From positions 124,001 through 188,000 of the forward strand of contig NZ_FQUR01000007.1 of NCBI RefSeq assembly GCF_900129115.1: a stretch of DNA of 64,000 bases. Reading direction: 5' to 3'. A program made the translations under genes and the position numbers. Numbering within the stretch: position 1 is the stretch's first letter; each line of letters starts with the position of its first letter. Of the stretch, positions 9,024 to 18,563 are shown piece by piece. The DNA comes from Thermoanaerobacter uzonensis DSM 18761 (GTDB lineage: Bacteria > Bacillota > Thermoanaerobacteria > Thermoanaerobacterales > Thermoanaerobacteraceae). The notes below the pieces were generated by a model. The model was not told the origin of the DNA. It worked only from the letters and a program-made list of their open reading frames with translations, and ran no database searches.

Positions 9024-10082
9024 ATGGAAAAGATCAAATCTGTTCTTATTAAAGAAGAATCCTTGATTAAAGAAGCAATAAAACAATTAAATGAAAATAG
9101 CCTTCAAATTCTTCTTGTTATAGATGACAATTATAGATTGATTGGTACCGTTACAGATGGCGATATACGAAGAGCAATTCTAAATAATATTTCTTTTGAT
9201 GAACCAGTTGGCAAGATTATGAATAGAGTGCCGAAATTTGTTTATATAGGGGAAGAAGAAAGTGCGAAGGAGCTTATGATAAAACATAGAATAAAAACTA
9301 TTCCGGTTTTAGATAGAGAAAGAAGAGTTGTAGACTTAATTTTGATGGAAAAATTTCTTGAAACGAAATACGAATATTCTGAAAAACCAAATTATGTTTT
9401 TATTATGGCAGGGGGAAAAGGCACAAGGTTGGATCCTTTTACAAAAATACTCCCAAAGCCTTTAATACCAATTGGAGATACCCCCATAATTGAACTTATT
9501 GTTAAAAATTTCAAAAAATATGGTTTTAATAACTTTTTAATTTCAGTGAATTATAAAGCAGAAATTATAAAATTATATTTTTCAGAAAATCCTGATGGAT
9601 ACAATATAAATTTTATACACGAAAAAGATTTTCTTGGAACAGCAGGTTCGCTGAGACTTGCAGAGGAAAAATTGAAAGATACATTCATAGTTTCAAACTG
9701 TGATGTAATTATAGATATAGATTTTGATGAATTGTTGAAATATCACAAAAAAAATAATAATCATGCAACGATTGTAGGAGTAGTAAAAAATATGCAGATT
9801 CCATATGGGGTTATAGACGTAAATAATGGAGAGCTTGTAAATATGATTGAAAAACCGGAATACAACTTTGTTATAAATTCAGGAGTTTATGTGTTAGAAC
9901 CAGAGTTAATCAATTTAATTCCACAAGGTAAGCCAATAAATATGCCAGACTTATTGTTAAAATCAAAAGAATTTGGCTATAAAGTAGGTGTGTATCCGAT
10001 AAGTTCAAAGTGGTTTGATGTAGGTCAATGGGAAGAATATAGAAATACGTTAGAATATTTTAAAAAGGTGGAAGGTATCTAA
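9024..10082 (+). CDS. ptmE: CBS-domain nucleotidyltransferase, PtmE/LegX type
   Basis: Two N-terminal CBS motifs (about residues 1-115, with GTVTDGDIRRAIL) are fused to a nucleotidyltransferase domain starting YVFIMAGGKGTRLDPFTKI and including LPKPLIPIGDTPIIE. The same fusion occurs in the GlcN-1-P guanylyltransferase PtmE of Campylobacter, which supplies the GDP-sugar for the legionaminic acid route. That role is inferred here from architecture and operon position. CBS domains often bind nucleotides, so allosteric control is plausible. Confidence 0.82.
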   Translation: MEKIKSVLIKEESLIKEAIKQLNENSLQILLVIDDNYRLIGTVTDGDIRRAILNNISFDEPVGKIMNRVPKFVYIGEEESAKELMIKHRIKTIPVLDRERRVVDLILMEKFLETKYEYSEKPNYVFIMAGGKGTRLDPFTKILPKPLIPIGDTPIIELIVKNFKKYGFNNFLISVNYKAEIIKLYFSENPDGYNINFIHEKDFLGTAGSLRLAEEKLKDTFIVSNCDVIIDIDFDELLKYHKKNNNHATIVGVVKNMQIPYGVIDVNNGELVNMIEKPEYNFVINSGVYVLEPELINLIPQGKPINMPDLLLKSKEFGYKVGVYPISSKWFDVGQWEEYRNTLEYFKKVEGI

Positions 10083-10084
10083 GT

Positions 10085-10786
10085 ATGTATAAAGGGAAAA
10101 CAATATTAGCGTTGATACCTGCACGAGGGGGTTCTAAAGGAGTACCAAAAAAAAATATAAGACTTCTTTTGCATAAGCCTCTTATTGCTTATACTATTGA
10201 AACTGCGTTAGAAGTTGATTTTTTGGATAAAATAATAGTATCAACAGAGGATTTGGAAATAGCAAAAATATCTAAAGAATATGGAGCAGAAGTCCCTTTT
10301 TTAAGGCCTTATGAATTAGCAACTGATGAAGCAAAATCAATAGATGTTATTTTACATGCCATGGACTGGATGGAAAAAGAACATGGTACATTTAATTTGA
10401 TTTTACTTTTGCAACCTACGTCACCTTTCAGAAATAGTGAAGATATTAAAACTGCTCTTGATATATTTTTTGAAAAAAATGCAAGGGCTGTGGTTTCTGT
10501 TTGTGAAGCAGAACATTCTCCTTTATGGATGAATACTCTAAATGATGATCTAAATATGAAAGATTTTATTCGAAAAGATATTTTAAACAAAAATAGACAG
10601 GAGTTGGGTAAGTATTACCGTATTAATGGTGCAATTTATATAGCAGAATGGGATTATTTGAGACAAAATAAAACTTTTTTTGGAGATAAAACTTATGCCT
10701 ATATTATGCCTAAAGAAAGATCTATTGATATTGATACTGAAATGGATTTTAAATTTGCTGAGTTTTTAATAAATAGATATGGCTAA
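10085..10786 (+). CDS. legF: CMP-N,N'-diacetyllegionaminate synthase, LegF (NeuA-like)
   Basis: Activates legionaminic acid with CTP to the CMP-sugar donor used by the Maf transferase. The signature LALIPARGGSKGVPKKNIR is near residue 8, LLLQPTSPFRNSEDI near residue 107, and SIDIDTEMDFKFAEFL at the end. Length 233 is normal. It is the last gene of the operon and is closed by a GC-rich terminator. Confidence 0.9.
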   Translation: MYKGKTILALIPARGGSKGVPKKNIRLLLHKPLIAYTIETALEVDFLDKIIVSTEDLEIAKISKEYGAEVPFLRPYELATDEAKSIDVILHAMDWMEKEHGTFNLILLLQPTSPFRNSEDIKTALDIFFEKNARAVVSVCEAEHSPLWMNTLNDDLNMKDFIRKDILNKNRQELGKYYRINGAIYIAEWDYLRQNKTFFGDKTYAYIMPKERSIDIDTEMDFKFAEFLINRYG

Positions 10787-10790
10787 TTTA

Positions 10791-10817
10791 AATGGCGGGG
10801 ATTTCCCGCCATTTTCA
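10791..10817 (+). terminator. Terminator after the legionaminic acid operon
   Basis: ATGGCGGG / CCCGCCAT stem with GATTT loop followed by TTT. The poly-T run is short, but the stem is GC-rich and sits directly after the operon. Confidence 0.8.
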
Positions 10818-10853
10818 GTAGAATATTTTGGATATTTTTTACTTCCGTCTCTT

Positions 10854-10890
10854 TGTCATCCTGAGCCGAAGGTGAAGGATCTCAGATCCT
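10854..10890. repeat. TCATCCTGAG-type dispersed repeat
   Basis: The stretch reads GTCATCCTGAGCCGAAGGTG then AAGGATCTCAGATCCT. The second part is a 7-bp inverted repeat (AGGATCT / AGATCCT) around one base. A very similar TCATCCTGAGC-GAAGGATCT motif recurs between genes of many unrelated bacteria. It lies between the convergent legF and asnB, where such repeats are usually found. Only one copy is in this window. Confidence 0.5.
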
Positions 10891-10933
10891 ATAGAAACAC
10901 CTATTGTGTTCATAATAATGACTCACAATTTTA

Positions 10934-12775
10934 CTACACTATAGAAATTTTATAATCTTTTAGCCACATATTTATTTGTACGAGGTAAGCGAAGAGCTGG
11001 GCGGAGCCCATAAGCTGTGAAAACCAGGCAGGATCATAGGCTTTTGCATCTGTTTCTATAAGTTCTGCGATTGCTTTTTTATCTACAAGTTGTAATAAAG
11101 GCGATGTACTGTCATCAATTATTTGTTTTAGCCATTCTTTAACGATGTTTTTAAATACTGGATTGTGTGTTTTAGGGTAAGGACTCTTCTTTCTTTCAAT
11201 TACTTCCTCTGGGATGTAACCTTTTAGAGCGTATCTAAGTATTCCTTTTTCCCTTCCGTTGAGATTTTTCATTTCCCACGGTATATTCCAGACATATTCC
11301 ACAAGTCTGTAGTCTAAAAAAGGTACTCTTGCTTCAAAACCTACTGCCATACTCATTCTATCCATTCTATCAAGAAGCATGGGCATAAATCTTGTTATGT
11401 TAAGGTAAAACATTTCCCTCATTCGAGCATTATAGGGGTCTTCTCCATTCAGCTTTGGCACTTCATTTAAAGCTTCATTATATCTATCATTTAAGTATTC
11501 TATAGGTCTTATGTATTTTACAACTTCTGGCAAAAGCAATTTCATGCGTTCGTTGACCATTCTTATCCATGGGAAGGTGTGACTTTCAATTGCTTCTTTG
11601 TTTCTAAACCAGGGATAACCTCCAAAAACTTCATCAGCACCTTCTCCTGATAGAGCGACTGTGGCTCCTTTTTTTACTTCTTTTAAAAATAGATATAAAG
11701 ATGAATCTATATCTGCCATACCAGGAAGGTCTCGAGCGTACAAGGCTGGCTTTAGAGCATGTGCAAGTTCTTCGTTATCTATAAATACATAGTTATGGTT
11801 TGTGTCAAGTTTATTTGCAACAAATTTTACCCAGTCTGCGTCAGAGTTTGGTTGAAATTCGTTTGGCGTAAAATATTTATCATTACCCACATAATCTACC
11901 GAGTATGTTATAAGTTTTTGACCTTTTTGTTTTAATTCTTCATTTGCGAAGAAGGATACAGCAGTTGAATCAAGTCCACCTGATAGCAATGAACATAAAG
12001 GTACGTCTGAAACAAGCTGCCTCACTGAAGAATCTTTAAGGAGATACCTTATTTTTTCCCCTGTTTTCTCAAGGTCATCTTCATGGGGAAGACTTTGCAA
12101 TGACCAGTATTTGCTTATGTTTGCTCCATTTTTAGTGAATATGAGGTAATGCCCGGCTTTTAATTCTTTAATGTCTTTAAAGACACCACATCCGGGGGTC
12201 CTTGAAGGTCCCATTAAAAATATTTCTGCAAGACCTTGTGAGTCTATCTCTGGTTTTACATGAGGATGTGCTAATATTGCTTTAATCTCTGAACCAAATA
12301 TCAAAGATCCGTTTTTAATGGTATAAAATAGTGGTTTTATTCCGAGATGGTCCCTGGCAATAAAAAGCCTATTTTGTATTTCATCCCATATTGCAAAAGC
12401 AAATATTCCATTAAATTTTTTAACACATAAAGAACCCCATTCTATATAAGATGTCAAAATAATTTCAGTATCTGAACGGGTTTTAAAAGTATATCCCAAG
12501 GATATGAGTTCGTTTTTCAATTCATCCATATTGTAGAGTTCTCCATTGTGGATGATGACAAAATTTTTTTCACCGTATTTTTTTATCATTGGTTGACTTC
12601 CACCTTCTGGATCTATTACAATTAATCGACGATGACCTAAAGCACAATGTTTTGACAACCATATTCCAGAACCGTCTGGTCCTCTTTTTTTAAGAGTGTC
12701 TGTCATTTTTTCGATTACTTCATTTTGAAGTGATAAGTCCATATCAAAGTTAACCCATCCCGTTATTCCACACAT
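10934..12775 (-). CDS. asnB: Asparagine synthetase B (glutamine-hydrolysing)
   Basis: Makes asparagine from aspartate, glutamine and ATP. The N-terminal glutaminase domain starts with catalytic Cys2 (MCGITGWVNF) and has GHRRLIVIDPEGGSQP and IIHNGELYN; the synthetase domain has the pyrophosphate loop SLLSGGLDSTAV near residue 260 and ALSGEGADEVFGGYPWF. I chose the start giving Cys2; GGAGGA precedes it, and an upstream in-frame ATG would bury the catalytic cysteine. The 613-residue length fits. It is transcribed against the flagellar genes on both sides, so it is probably a separate unit. Related amidotransferases also amidate nonulosonic acids, a weaker alternative given the neighbours. Confidence 0.88.
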   Translation of the reverse strand: MCGITGWVNFDMDLSLQNEVIEKMTDTLKKRGPDGSGIWLSKHCALGHRRLIVIDPEGGSQPMIKKYGEKNFVIIHNGELYNMDELKNELISLGYTFKTRSDTEIILTSYIEWGSLCVKKFNGIFAFAIWDEIQNRLFIARDHLGIKPLFYTIKNGSLIFGSEIKAILAHPHVKPEIDSQGLAEIFLMGPSRTPGCGVFKDIKELKAGHYLIFTKNGANISKYWSLQSLPHEDDLEKTGEKIRYLLKDSSVRQLVSDVPLCSLLSGGLDSTAVSFFANEELKQKGQKLITYSVDYVGNDKYFTPNEFQPNSDADWVKFVANKLDTNHNYVFIDNEELAHALKPALYARDLPGMADIDSSLYLFLKEVKKGATVALSGEGADEVFGGYPWFRNKEAIESHTFPWIRMVNERMKLLLPEVVKYIRPIEYLNDRYNEALNEVPKLNGEDPYNARMREMFYLNITRFMPMLLDRMDRMSMAVGFEARVPFLDYRLVEYVWNIPWEMKNLNGREKGILRYALKGYIPEEVIERKKSPYPKTHNPVFKNIVKEWLKQIIDDSTSPLLQLVDKKAIAELIETDAKAYDPAWFSQLMGSAQLFAYLVQINMWLKDYKISIV

Positions 12776-12915
12776 AAAAATCCTCCTAAAATTTAAATCT
12801 ATAAGTAAATATATTCTCTTTTTTTGCCATTGATACATGTTATAATTTTCTAATGAACTTTTAATTTCTACGTGATATAATAAAAACATAAGTTTTTTAG
12901 GAGGACTAAGCTTTT

Positions 12916-13101
12916 ATGGAGAAAGTAATAAAAGAGCATTATTATGAAGAAAATGATATTGCTGAAAGGATAAGGCTTTTAAAAAAGAAATTAAATGAAT
13001 GCAACATAGAACTTCCCAAAGCTTTAGAACTTAGCCGTGAATTAGACGAATTGATTGTCATGTACATGAAAAGAGAAAAACAAGTAAAACAGGTAAAATA
13101 A
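12916..13101 (+). CDS. Spo0E-like aspartyl-phosphate phosphatase
   Basis: A 61-residue protein with the Spo0E family signature SRELDELIVMY at its C-terminal half and an N-terminal helix, matching the short helical hairpin of the family. In Bacillus these proteins dephosphorylate Spo0A~P and delay sporulation; the same is inferred here. TTTAGGAGGA is a strong ribosome site. It is divergent from asnB, and its terminator stem overlaps the last codons. Confidence 0.75.
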   Translation: MEKVIKEHYYEENDIAERIRLLKKKLNECNIELPKALELSRELDELIVMYMKREKQVKQVK

Positions 13102-13127
13102 AGTGCTGTTTTACTTGTTTTTCTTTT
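13081..13127 (+). terminator. Terminator of the Spo0E-like gene
   Basis: CAAGTAAAACAG pairs perfectly with CTGTTTTACTTG (12 bp), then TTTTTCTTTTT. The left arm lies inside the last codons of the gene. Confidence 0.88.
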
Positions 13128-13152
13128 TGCGTGAAAATTCCATAAAAAAATT

Positions 13153-13179
13153 TAAACTTTTTAAAATATATGTCGATAT
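13153..13179 (+). promoter_or_regulatory. Sigma-28 (SigD) promoter for flaG-fliD-fliS
   Basis: TAAA (153-156 of this kilobase), exactly 15 bases, then GTCGATAT. Only one base departs from the TAAA-N15-GCCGATAT consensus. Placement 65 bases before flaG, at the head of late flagellar genes, agrees with sigma-28 control. Confidence 0.8.
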
Positions 13180-13243
13180 TTATAATAGCAAATAGGGAAG
13201 TTGTTACAAATGATAAATTTTTATTCCAGGAGGTAATAATGGT

Positions 13244-13585
13244 ATGTTGCAGGGAATAAATACTGCGGGAACGGGGCAAGTAAATTCGCAGTTTAAAAGA
13301 GATAGTGCGTTAGTAGATGAAATAAAAACAGTAAAAGATATACTCAGTAAACCGGTAGACGAAGATAAACTTAATAACGAGCTTAATAAAGAAAATAGAA
13401 AAATAAGCATTAACGATCATACATATTTTGAATTTTCTGTGCACAAGCCTACAAATACAATAGTGGTAAAAATTGTTGATAGCGATACGAATGAAGTTAT
13501 TGACGAGATTCCGCCCGAAAAAATACTTGACCTTGTTGCAGGTTTATGGAAAATAGCTGGACTTTTTGTGGATAGAAAAATATAG
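13244..13585 (+). CDS. flaG: Flagellar protein FlaG
   Basis: Small protein linked to filament length control; always near fliD. The C-terminal part FEFSVHKPTNTIVVKIVDSD followed by TNEVIDEIPPEKILDLVAGL is the FlaG domain; the N-terminal third is unordered-looking and linker-like. Length 113 fits. It is 15 bases before fliD and shares the sigma-28 promoter. Confidence 0.88.
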   Translation: MLQGINTAGTGQVNSQFKRDSALVDEIKTVKDILSKPVDEDKLNNELNKENRKISINDHTYFEFSVHKPTNTIVVKIVDSDTNEVIDEIPPEKILDLVAGLWKIAGLFVDRKI

Positions 13586-13600
13586 TTGGGGGTATGAAAA

Positions 13601-15052
13601 ATGGATCCAATAACTATGAATAGCTACAATGTGAGCAATTTATTGAGGATAAGTGGTCTTGCAACAGGACTTGATACTGATTCTATGGTACAGCAGCTTA
13701 TGAAGGCCGCAAGTATACCTCTTGATAAATTAGAACAACAAAAGCAATGGTATCAATGGCAGCAAGAGGATTTAAGAGATATAAACAGTCAGCTTTTGTC
13801 TTTGCGAGATAACAATGTGTTTGCACTTACATTACAGGGGACTTTTCTTGCAAAAATTGTTACATCAAATTCTGCTATTGCGACCGCTACAGCAACATCG
13901 AGTGCGGTAAACGGAACTTATACAATAAATGTGACTTCATTGGCTGAAGCGCCCACGTATGTTACAACTCCAACAGCTACTACCATAAATAATACTGGTG
14001 GAGATGTTATGCTAACTTTAAATGGGCAATCATTGGTAATAAAAAATAATGCAACCATAGGTGATGTTGTCACTGCAATAAACAATTTAACTTCCCAAAC
14101 TAATGTAAGTGCTACTTATGACAGTACATTAAACAAATTGTTTTTAGTTTCTGGCAAAACAGGTTCTCAATCTACTATTACTCTGACGGCTAATGATACT
14201 AATGGGCAAACTGTTCTACAAAATTTAGGATTATCAACATCTGGCATAAATGTAATGGGAAGCGATGCATCCTTAAGTTTTAATGGTTTCTCAATTACAA
14301 GTGTTACAAATAACATAACGGTTGCAGGTTTAAATATTACCCTTACGGGTACAGGTACTACAACTCTAACTGTTTCAACGGATGTTGACAAAATATATAA
14401 CTCTATAAAAAGCTTTGTTGATAGCTACAATGATATAATTACAAAGATTAATACAAAACTTACGGAAAAAAGATATTACGATTATCCACCTTTGACTTCT
14501 GAACAAAAGCAAGCTATGAAGGACAGTGATATAACTTTATGGGAACAAAAAGCCCGCTCTGGGGATTTGGCTAATGATGAAACTCTTATGAGAATATATT
14601 ATTCTATGAGAAATGTCGTTTCTTCTACAGTTTCCGGTGTAGGCTCTTTAAGTTCAATTGGCATTACTACTGGTCAATGGTATGAGGGTGGGAAATTGTA
14701 CATTGATGAGACTAAGCTTAGAAATGCCATTGCAACTAATCCACAGCAAGTTATGAGCATATTTACAGGTACTTCTACATCAGCAGGTATAGCCCAGCAA
14801 TTGTATGATACCTTAAACAGTGGCATTGATGCCATAACTCAAAAAGCAGGTAGTACCACACAGCTTTATGATACAAGTTTTATAGGAAACAGAATAAGAG
14901 AAATAGATGATAGGATTGCTCAAATGCAAGATTATCTAAATAACCTTGAACAGAGATATTATGCACAATTTACACAGTTAGAGATGTATGTAAGCCAAAT
15001 GAATTCACAAAGTGCGTGGTTAAGTCAACAAATAGGGGTTATGGGGAAATAG
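13601..15052 (+). CDS. fliD: Flagellar hook-associated protein 2 (filament cap), FliD
   Basis: Forms the cap under which flagellin polymerises. The FliD N-terminal domain is seen at residues 12-110 (RISGLATGLDTDSMVQQLMK), a variable Thr/Ser/Asn-rich centre follows, and the FliD C-terminal domain ends with a coiled-coil QMQDYLNNLEQRYYAQFTQL. Length 483 is normal. GGGGGT is the ribosome site. The Thr-rich centre could also be glycosylated, but nothing in the sequence shows this. Confidence 0.95.
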   Translation: MDPITMNSYNVSNLLRISGLATGLDTDSMVQQLMKAASIPLDKLEQQKQWYQWQQEDLRDINSQLLSLRDNNVFALTLQGTFLAKIVTSNSAIATATATSSAVNGTYTINVTSLAEAPTYVTTPTATTINNTGGDVMLTLNGQSLVIKNNATIGDVVTAINNLTSQTNVSATYDSTLNKLFLVSGKTGSQSTITLTANDTNGQTVLQNLGLSTSGINVMGSDASLSFNGFSITSVTNNITVAGLNITLTGTGTTTLTVSTDVDKIYNSIKSFVDSYNDIITKINTKLTEKRYYDYPPLTSEQKQAMKDSDITLWEQKARSGDLANDETLMRIYYSMRNVVSSTVSGVGSLSSIGITTGQWYEGGKLYIDETKLRNAIATNPQQVMSIFTGTSTSAGIAQQLYDTLNSGIDAITQKAGSTTQLYDTSFIGNRIREIDDRIAQMQDYLNNLEQRYYAQFTQLEMYVSQMNSQSAWLSQQIGVMGK

Positions 15053-15066
15053 AAAGGGGTGCGGCG

Positions 15067-15453
15067 ATGGTAAATCCATATCAGCAGTACAAAGAAAACG
15101 CGATTTTAACAGCAAGTCCTGAAGAACTGGTACTGATGCTTTACAATGGCATAATAAGGTTTATTGAAGAAGCAAAAGGTGCGATAGAGAAAAAAGATTA
15201 TATGGCAGCAAATAATGGTATACAAAGGGCACAAGACATTATTGCAGAGCTTATGCTTACTTTAGATATGAGCTATGATATTTCGCAAAACTTGTACAGT
15301 TTATATGACTATATGCTAAGAAGATTAATTGATGCTAATGTAAAAAAAGACGTGACAATTTTAGAAGAGGTAAAAGGATTTGCAATAGAATTAAGAGATA
15401 CTTGGAATCTAGCCCTTAATAAAGTTAGAGAGAAAGTCTATGCAAAGGGTTGA
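15067..15453 (+). CDS. fliS: Flagellin export chaperone FliS
   Basis: Cytoplasmic chaperone that binds the flagellin C terminus before export. The start MVNPYQQYKENAILTASPEE and LVLMLYNGIIRFIEEA are characteristic. The ATG at 15067 is used because GAAAGGGG precedes it and homologues begin near NPYQQY; a longer in-frame start overlaps fliD. Length 128 fits. The stop is followed within a few bases by the fliT-like gene. Confidence 0.95.
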   Translation: MVNPYQQYKENAILTASPEELVLMLYNGIIRFIEEAKGAIEKKDYMAANNGIQRAQDIIAELMLTLDMSYDISQNLYSLYDYMLRRLIDANVKKDVTILEEVKGFAIELRDTWNLALNKVREKVYAKG

Positions 15454-15457
15454 TGAG

Positions 15458-15928
15458 ATGCATAATAATGTAGAAAAGCTTACTCAAATTGTACAGGATA
15501 AAATTCAAAGATTGAAAGAACTTTATGAGGTTACTGAAAAAATAGGTATTGCCATAGCTTCTAACAATTTAGAAGAATTGAAAAATCTTCTTATTACAAA
15601 GCAAAAAATTATAGAAGAAATTGACAAATTAGATGCCGATTTTATACCTTTATATAATGTTTTTAAAAAGCAAAATAAAGTGGAAAGTATTTTTGCTTTG
15701 GAAGGGAAAGTTACGGAAGAAATAAGTAAATTGAAAGCACTCTTTATAGAAACAAAAGCCCTTTTGGAAAAAATAAAAGAGAAAGACGATAAAAATCTTC
15801 AAAATATAACTGCTATTTTCGAAAAAATAGAAAACAAATTGGAGGAATTGTCAAAGAATAAAGAAGGGTATATAGAATATCTTAAATACTATACACCTGA
15901 CAGTTATTTTTTAGATAAAAAACGCTAA
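15458..15928 (+). CDS. FliT/FlgN-like flagellar export chaperone
   Basis: A lysine- and glutamate-rich, almost entirely helical protein of about 156 residues, in the position where fliT follows fliS. It resembles the FliT/FlgN type of hook-associated protein chaperone by shape, not by a clear motif. The start ATG at 15458 has AAAGGG at good spacing; another in-frame ATG lies 18 bases upstream inside fliS. FliT would act on FliD and FlgN on FlgK/FlgL; which applies cannot be told here. Confidence 0.6.
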   Translation: MHNNVEKLTQIVQDKIQRLKELYEVTEKIGIAIASNNLEELKNLLITKQKIIEEIDKLDADFIPLYNVFKKQNKVESIFALEGKVTEEISKLKALFIETKALLEKIKEKDDKNLQNITAIFEKIENKLEELSKNKEGYIEYLKYYTPDSYFLDKKR

Positions 15929-15954
15929 AAGAAGCGGCAAATCGCCGCTTCTTT
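15928..15954. terminator. Bidirectional terminator between fliT-like gene and chemoreceptor
   Basis: AAAGAAGCGGC / GCCGCTTCTTT stem with a 5-base loop and A/T runs on both sides, serving the two convergent transcripts. Confidence 0.9.
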
Positions 15955-18055
15955 AAATTTTAAATTTATTTATTGTACTCATCAAGGTATTTGCAATATT
16001 GCTCAAATCTTGTGCAGATTTTGATATTTCTTCTATTGCAGTTTTTTGTTCCTCTGTTGCAGAAGATATTTCTTGGGTAGAGGCAGCAGCTTCTTCTGTT
16101 ACTGCGGCGATATTTTGTATGGAATCTAACATTTCACTTCTGCTTTGAGAAATTTTCACCATTGAGTCATTGAGCTTATTAAGTTCTTCTACGATTCGAT
16201 TTACCGCTTGCTGAATGCCATAGAAAGTATGAACTGTTTTTGCTAAAGATTCATTTTGCTTTTCTATGGAAGCACTCGCTTCTTCTACTACTTTATGGGT
16301 ATCATCAATGTTTTGCTGTATTTCTTTTATAATAGTTTCAATATTTTTAGCGGCTTCTGAGGACTGATTTGCTAATTTTCTCACCTCATCAGCTACTACA
16401 GCAAAACCGCGACCAGCTTCTCCTGCACGGGCTGCTTCAATTGCAGCATTTAATGATAAAAGATTGGTTTGGTCGGCTATTGCAGTTATTGTTTCTACAA
16501 TTTTTCCTATTTCATGAGATTTTTTCTTTAAATAGGAAGTAGATTCTTTCACTTTGCTGTGCATTTGTTCTGTGATTTTAGTCTTTTCGCTTAATTCTTT
16601 TATATTTTCTAATCCAGTATTTGCTGCTTTTGTTACAGAATCAGTTTCTTTATTTATATTTTTAGAATTTTCCATTGTCACATCTAAATTTTGGCTTAAC
16701 AAGTTGGTAATAGTTGAAGCTTTTTCAGCTTCTTTTGTTTGTTCCTGTGCACCTTTTGCTATTTCTTCCATAGCTAAAACTACTTCATTTGTGATTTGTT
16801 CAGCTTTATTTGATGCAAAGGATACTTTTTTAGAATATTCGTATACAGAATTTGCGGCAGATAATACGTCGGCTACTAAGCTTTTTATACCATCTATCAT
16901 AAGGTTGAAGCTTAAAGCCAGCTTACCTATTTCGTCGTTTGATTTCACTTCTACTTCTTGTGTCATATCTCCATTTGCAGCTTTGTTCATTACTGTCATG
17001 ACTCTTCCTATTTTTGAAGTAATATTTTTCGAGAAGAAATACGCTACTAATATTCCTATTAAAAGACTTATTAAGCTAAAAATTATTGTGTTGTCTTTTA
17101 TTTGAGAAGTTTTTTTGGCAAGTTCTGAAGAATCCATGGTTATTGCAGCCTTCCAACCAAAATTATTTAAAGTTTTTACAGATGCAAATTTCTTTGTTCC
17201 ATTGTCATTGTACTCAAAACTTCCTTCTTGCATAGAGAGAATCTTTTTGCCGTAATCGTATTTTGTTATGTAGGAAAATAAATTTTTCTTATCTTTATCA
17301 GCGATTATAATGCCTTCATTAGAAATTAAATACACATTTCCTGTTTTTCCTACTTTTATGGAAGAAATCATATTAGAAAGAGAATCTAAATTTATATCAA
17401 AAGCCAAAACTCCTACGACATCAGAAGCAGCTGAAGTTAAAGAACTTCTAACAGCTTTTGAAACAGTAACTACTCCTCCATTTGTCCCATCATTGCTGTA
17501 AGGACCAGTCCATATTATTGCATCTGGATTTTCAATAGCTTTTTTATACCATTCCTGGCTGGTAGGGTCATAGTTTGGGTCGAGGGGAAGGTCAGGAGAT
17601 TGAATCATTTTTTTATCTGGAGTTGCAAGGTAAATAAGAGATATTTTGGTGCTTTTTGTTTTTAAAACGGTTGTAAATAAATCCTGTAAATTCTTTTTAT
17701 TAGTTTCGAAATCACCTTGTCCAAAATTTAGAATTTGAGGATTAGCAGAGAGAATAGTAAGCTGAGTTTCAACATCATTTTTGAAAAGGTCTACATAATT
17801 ATTTATTAGTCCTAATGTATCTGCATTAGAGATGTTGATAGTATCTTGTAAAGTTTTTATTGATTTGCTTGTAGACATATAACCAGTGAAAGCGAGAGGA
17901 ACGATTATCATGAGGGCTATGAATGTCATTAATTTAGCAAATATGCTACTAGCCCTGGACAAAAACTTTAGTCTAACGTTTAACTTGGGGATTTTAGGAA
18001 TTTTTAAACTTAGTTTAAATTCCTTCTTCTTTTGAAATCTTTTTTGTTTTTTCAT
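15953..18055 (-). CDS. Methyl-accepting chemotaxis protein with dCache-type sensor
   Basis: Membrane chemoreceptor of 700 residues. A basic N terminus is followed by a first membrane segment ([18 protein letters not shown], near residues 38-55), an extracellular sensor of about 280 residues with dCache-like features ([39 protein letters not shown]), a second membrane segment ([18 protein letters not shown]), a HAMP domain, and the signalling hairpin whose tip contains [20 protein letters not shown]. The ligand is unknown; such sensors often bind amino acids or organic acids. ACACCTCC upstream on the plus strand is its ribosome site. It follows the flagellar genes but is oppositely transcribed. 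Confidence 0.93.
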   Translation of the reverse strand: MKKQKRFQKKKEFKLSLKIPKIPKLNVRLKFLSRASSIFAKLMTFIALMIIVPLAFTGYMSTSKSIKTLQDTINISNADTLGLINNYVDLFKNDVETQLTILSANPQILNFGQGDFETNKKNLQDLFTTVLKTKSTKISLIYLATPDKKMIQSPDLPLDPNYDPTSQEWYKKAIENPDAIIWTGPYSNDGTNGGVVTVSKAVRSSLTSAASDVVGVLAFDINLDSLSNMISSIKVGKTGNVYLISNEGIIIADKDKKNLFSYITKYDYGKKILSMQEGSFEYNDNGTKKFASVKTLNNFGWKAAITMDSSELAKKTSQIKDNTIIFSLISLLIGILVAYFFSKNITSKIGRVMTVMNKAANGDMTQEVEVKSNDEIGKLALSFNLMIDGIKSLVADVLSAANSVYEYSKKVSFASNKAEQITNEVVLAMEEIAKGAQEQTKEAEKASTITNLLSQNLDVTMENSKNINKETDSVTKAANTGLENIKELSEKTKITEQMHSKVKESTSYLKKKSHEIGKIVETITAIADQTNLLSLNAAIEAARAGEAGRGFAVVADEVRKLANQSSEAAKNIETIIKEIQQNIDDTHKVVEEASASIEKQNESLAKTVHTFYGIQQAVNRIVEELNKLNDSMVKISQSRSEMLDSIQNIAAVTEEAAASTQEISSATEEQKTAIEEISKSAQDLSNIANTLMSTINKFKI

Positions 18056-18111
18056 TAGTTAAACACCTCCAGAATAGACAAATTAGGTTATGCAATCGGT
18101 TGTATAAATAT

Positions 18112-18140
18112 ATTATACCACTGTTAGATGGATTTTACAA
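18112..18140 (-). promoter_or_regulatory. Sigma-A promoter for the chemoreceptor
   Basis: Read on the minus strand: TTGTAA, 17 bases, TATAAT. Leader of about 50 bases to the start codon. Confidence 0.65.
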
Positions 18141-18285
18141 TAAAATGTCGGAATTTGTATTTTGAGATCGTAAAAATTTTATTAAAATTTTATTGCTATT
18201 TAAGGTTTAAGATGATATAATACACCTATAATATAATCGAAAGATTATATTGAACCAAAAATTCAAAGTGAGGGGATTATTAGTT

Positions 18286-18483
18286 ATGTATCAAGACAAA
18301 GTGTTAGTGTGCAAAGATTGTGGGAAAGAGTTTGTGTGGACAGCAGGAGAACAACAGTTTTATGCGGAGAAAGGCTTTCAAAATGAGCCTGTAAGATGTA
18401 AAGCCTGCAGAGATGCGAAAAAAAGAAGAAGCCATCAGTACAATGCTAGAAGAGACAAGAAAGCTTTTGGCATGAGTAGATAA
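18286..18483 (+). CDS. Small zinc-ribbon protein
   Basis: 65 residues with two CxxC pairs: VCKDCGKEFVWTAGEQQFY and VRCKACRDAKKRR. This matches a widespread clostridial zinc-ribbon family (zf-Tbcl type) with a basic C-terminal tail; the molecular role is unknown, with nucleic-acid binding suggested by the charged tail. The ATG at 18286 with GTGAGGGGA upstream is preferred to an in-frame ATG 36 bases earlier. It stands alone and has its own terminator. Confidence 0.8.
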   Translation: MYQDKVLVCKDCGKEFVWTAGEQQFYAEKGFQNEPVRCKACRDAKKRRSHQYNARRDKKAFGMSR

Positions 18484-18524
18484 TCCCCTTACTTTTTCGC
18501 AAGAAAAGTAAAGAGGATTATACA

Positions 18525-18551
18525 AAAGACACCATTTTGGTGTCTTTTTTA
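18525..18551 (+). terminator. Terminator of the zinc-ribbon gene
   Basis: AAAGACACC / GGTGTCTTT stem, ATTTT loop, then a T run. Confidence 0.9.
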
Positions 18552-18563
18552 CACTTCAGAACT

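Noticed and set aside
12776-12915. T-box leader for asnB
   Set aside because: Only about 140 bases separate the divergent starts, and no T-box sequence or specifier stem is seen.
16554-17105. 183-codon plus-strand frame inside the chemoreceptor gene
   Set aside because: It lies opposite HAMP and signalling sequence with no ribosome site; a shadow of a helical, biased coding sequence.
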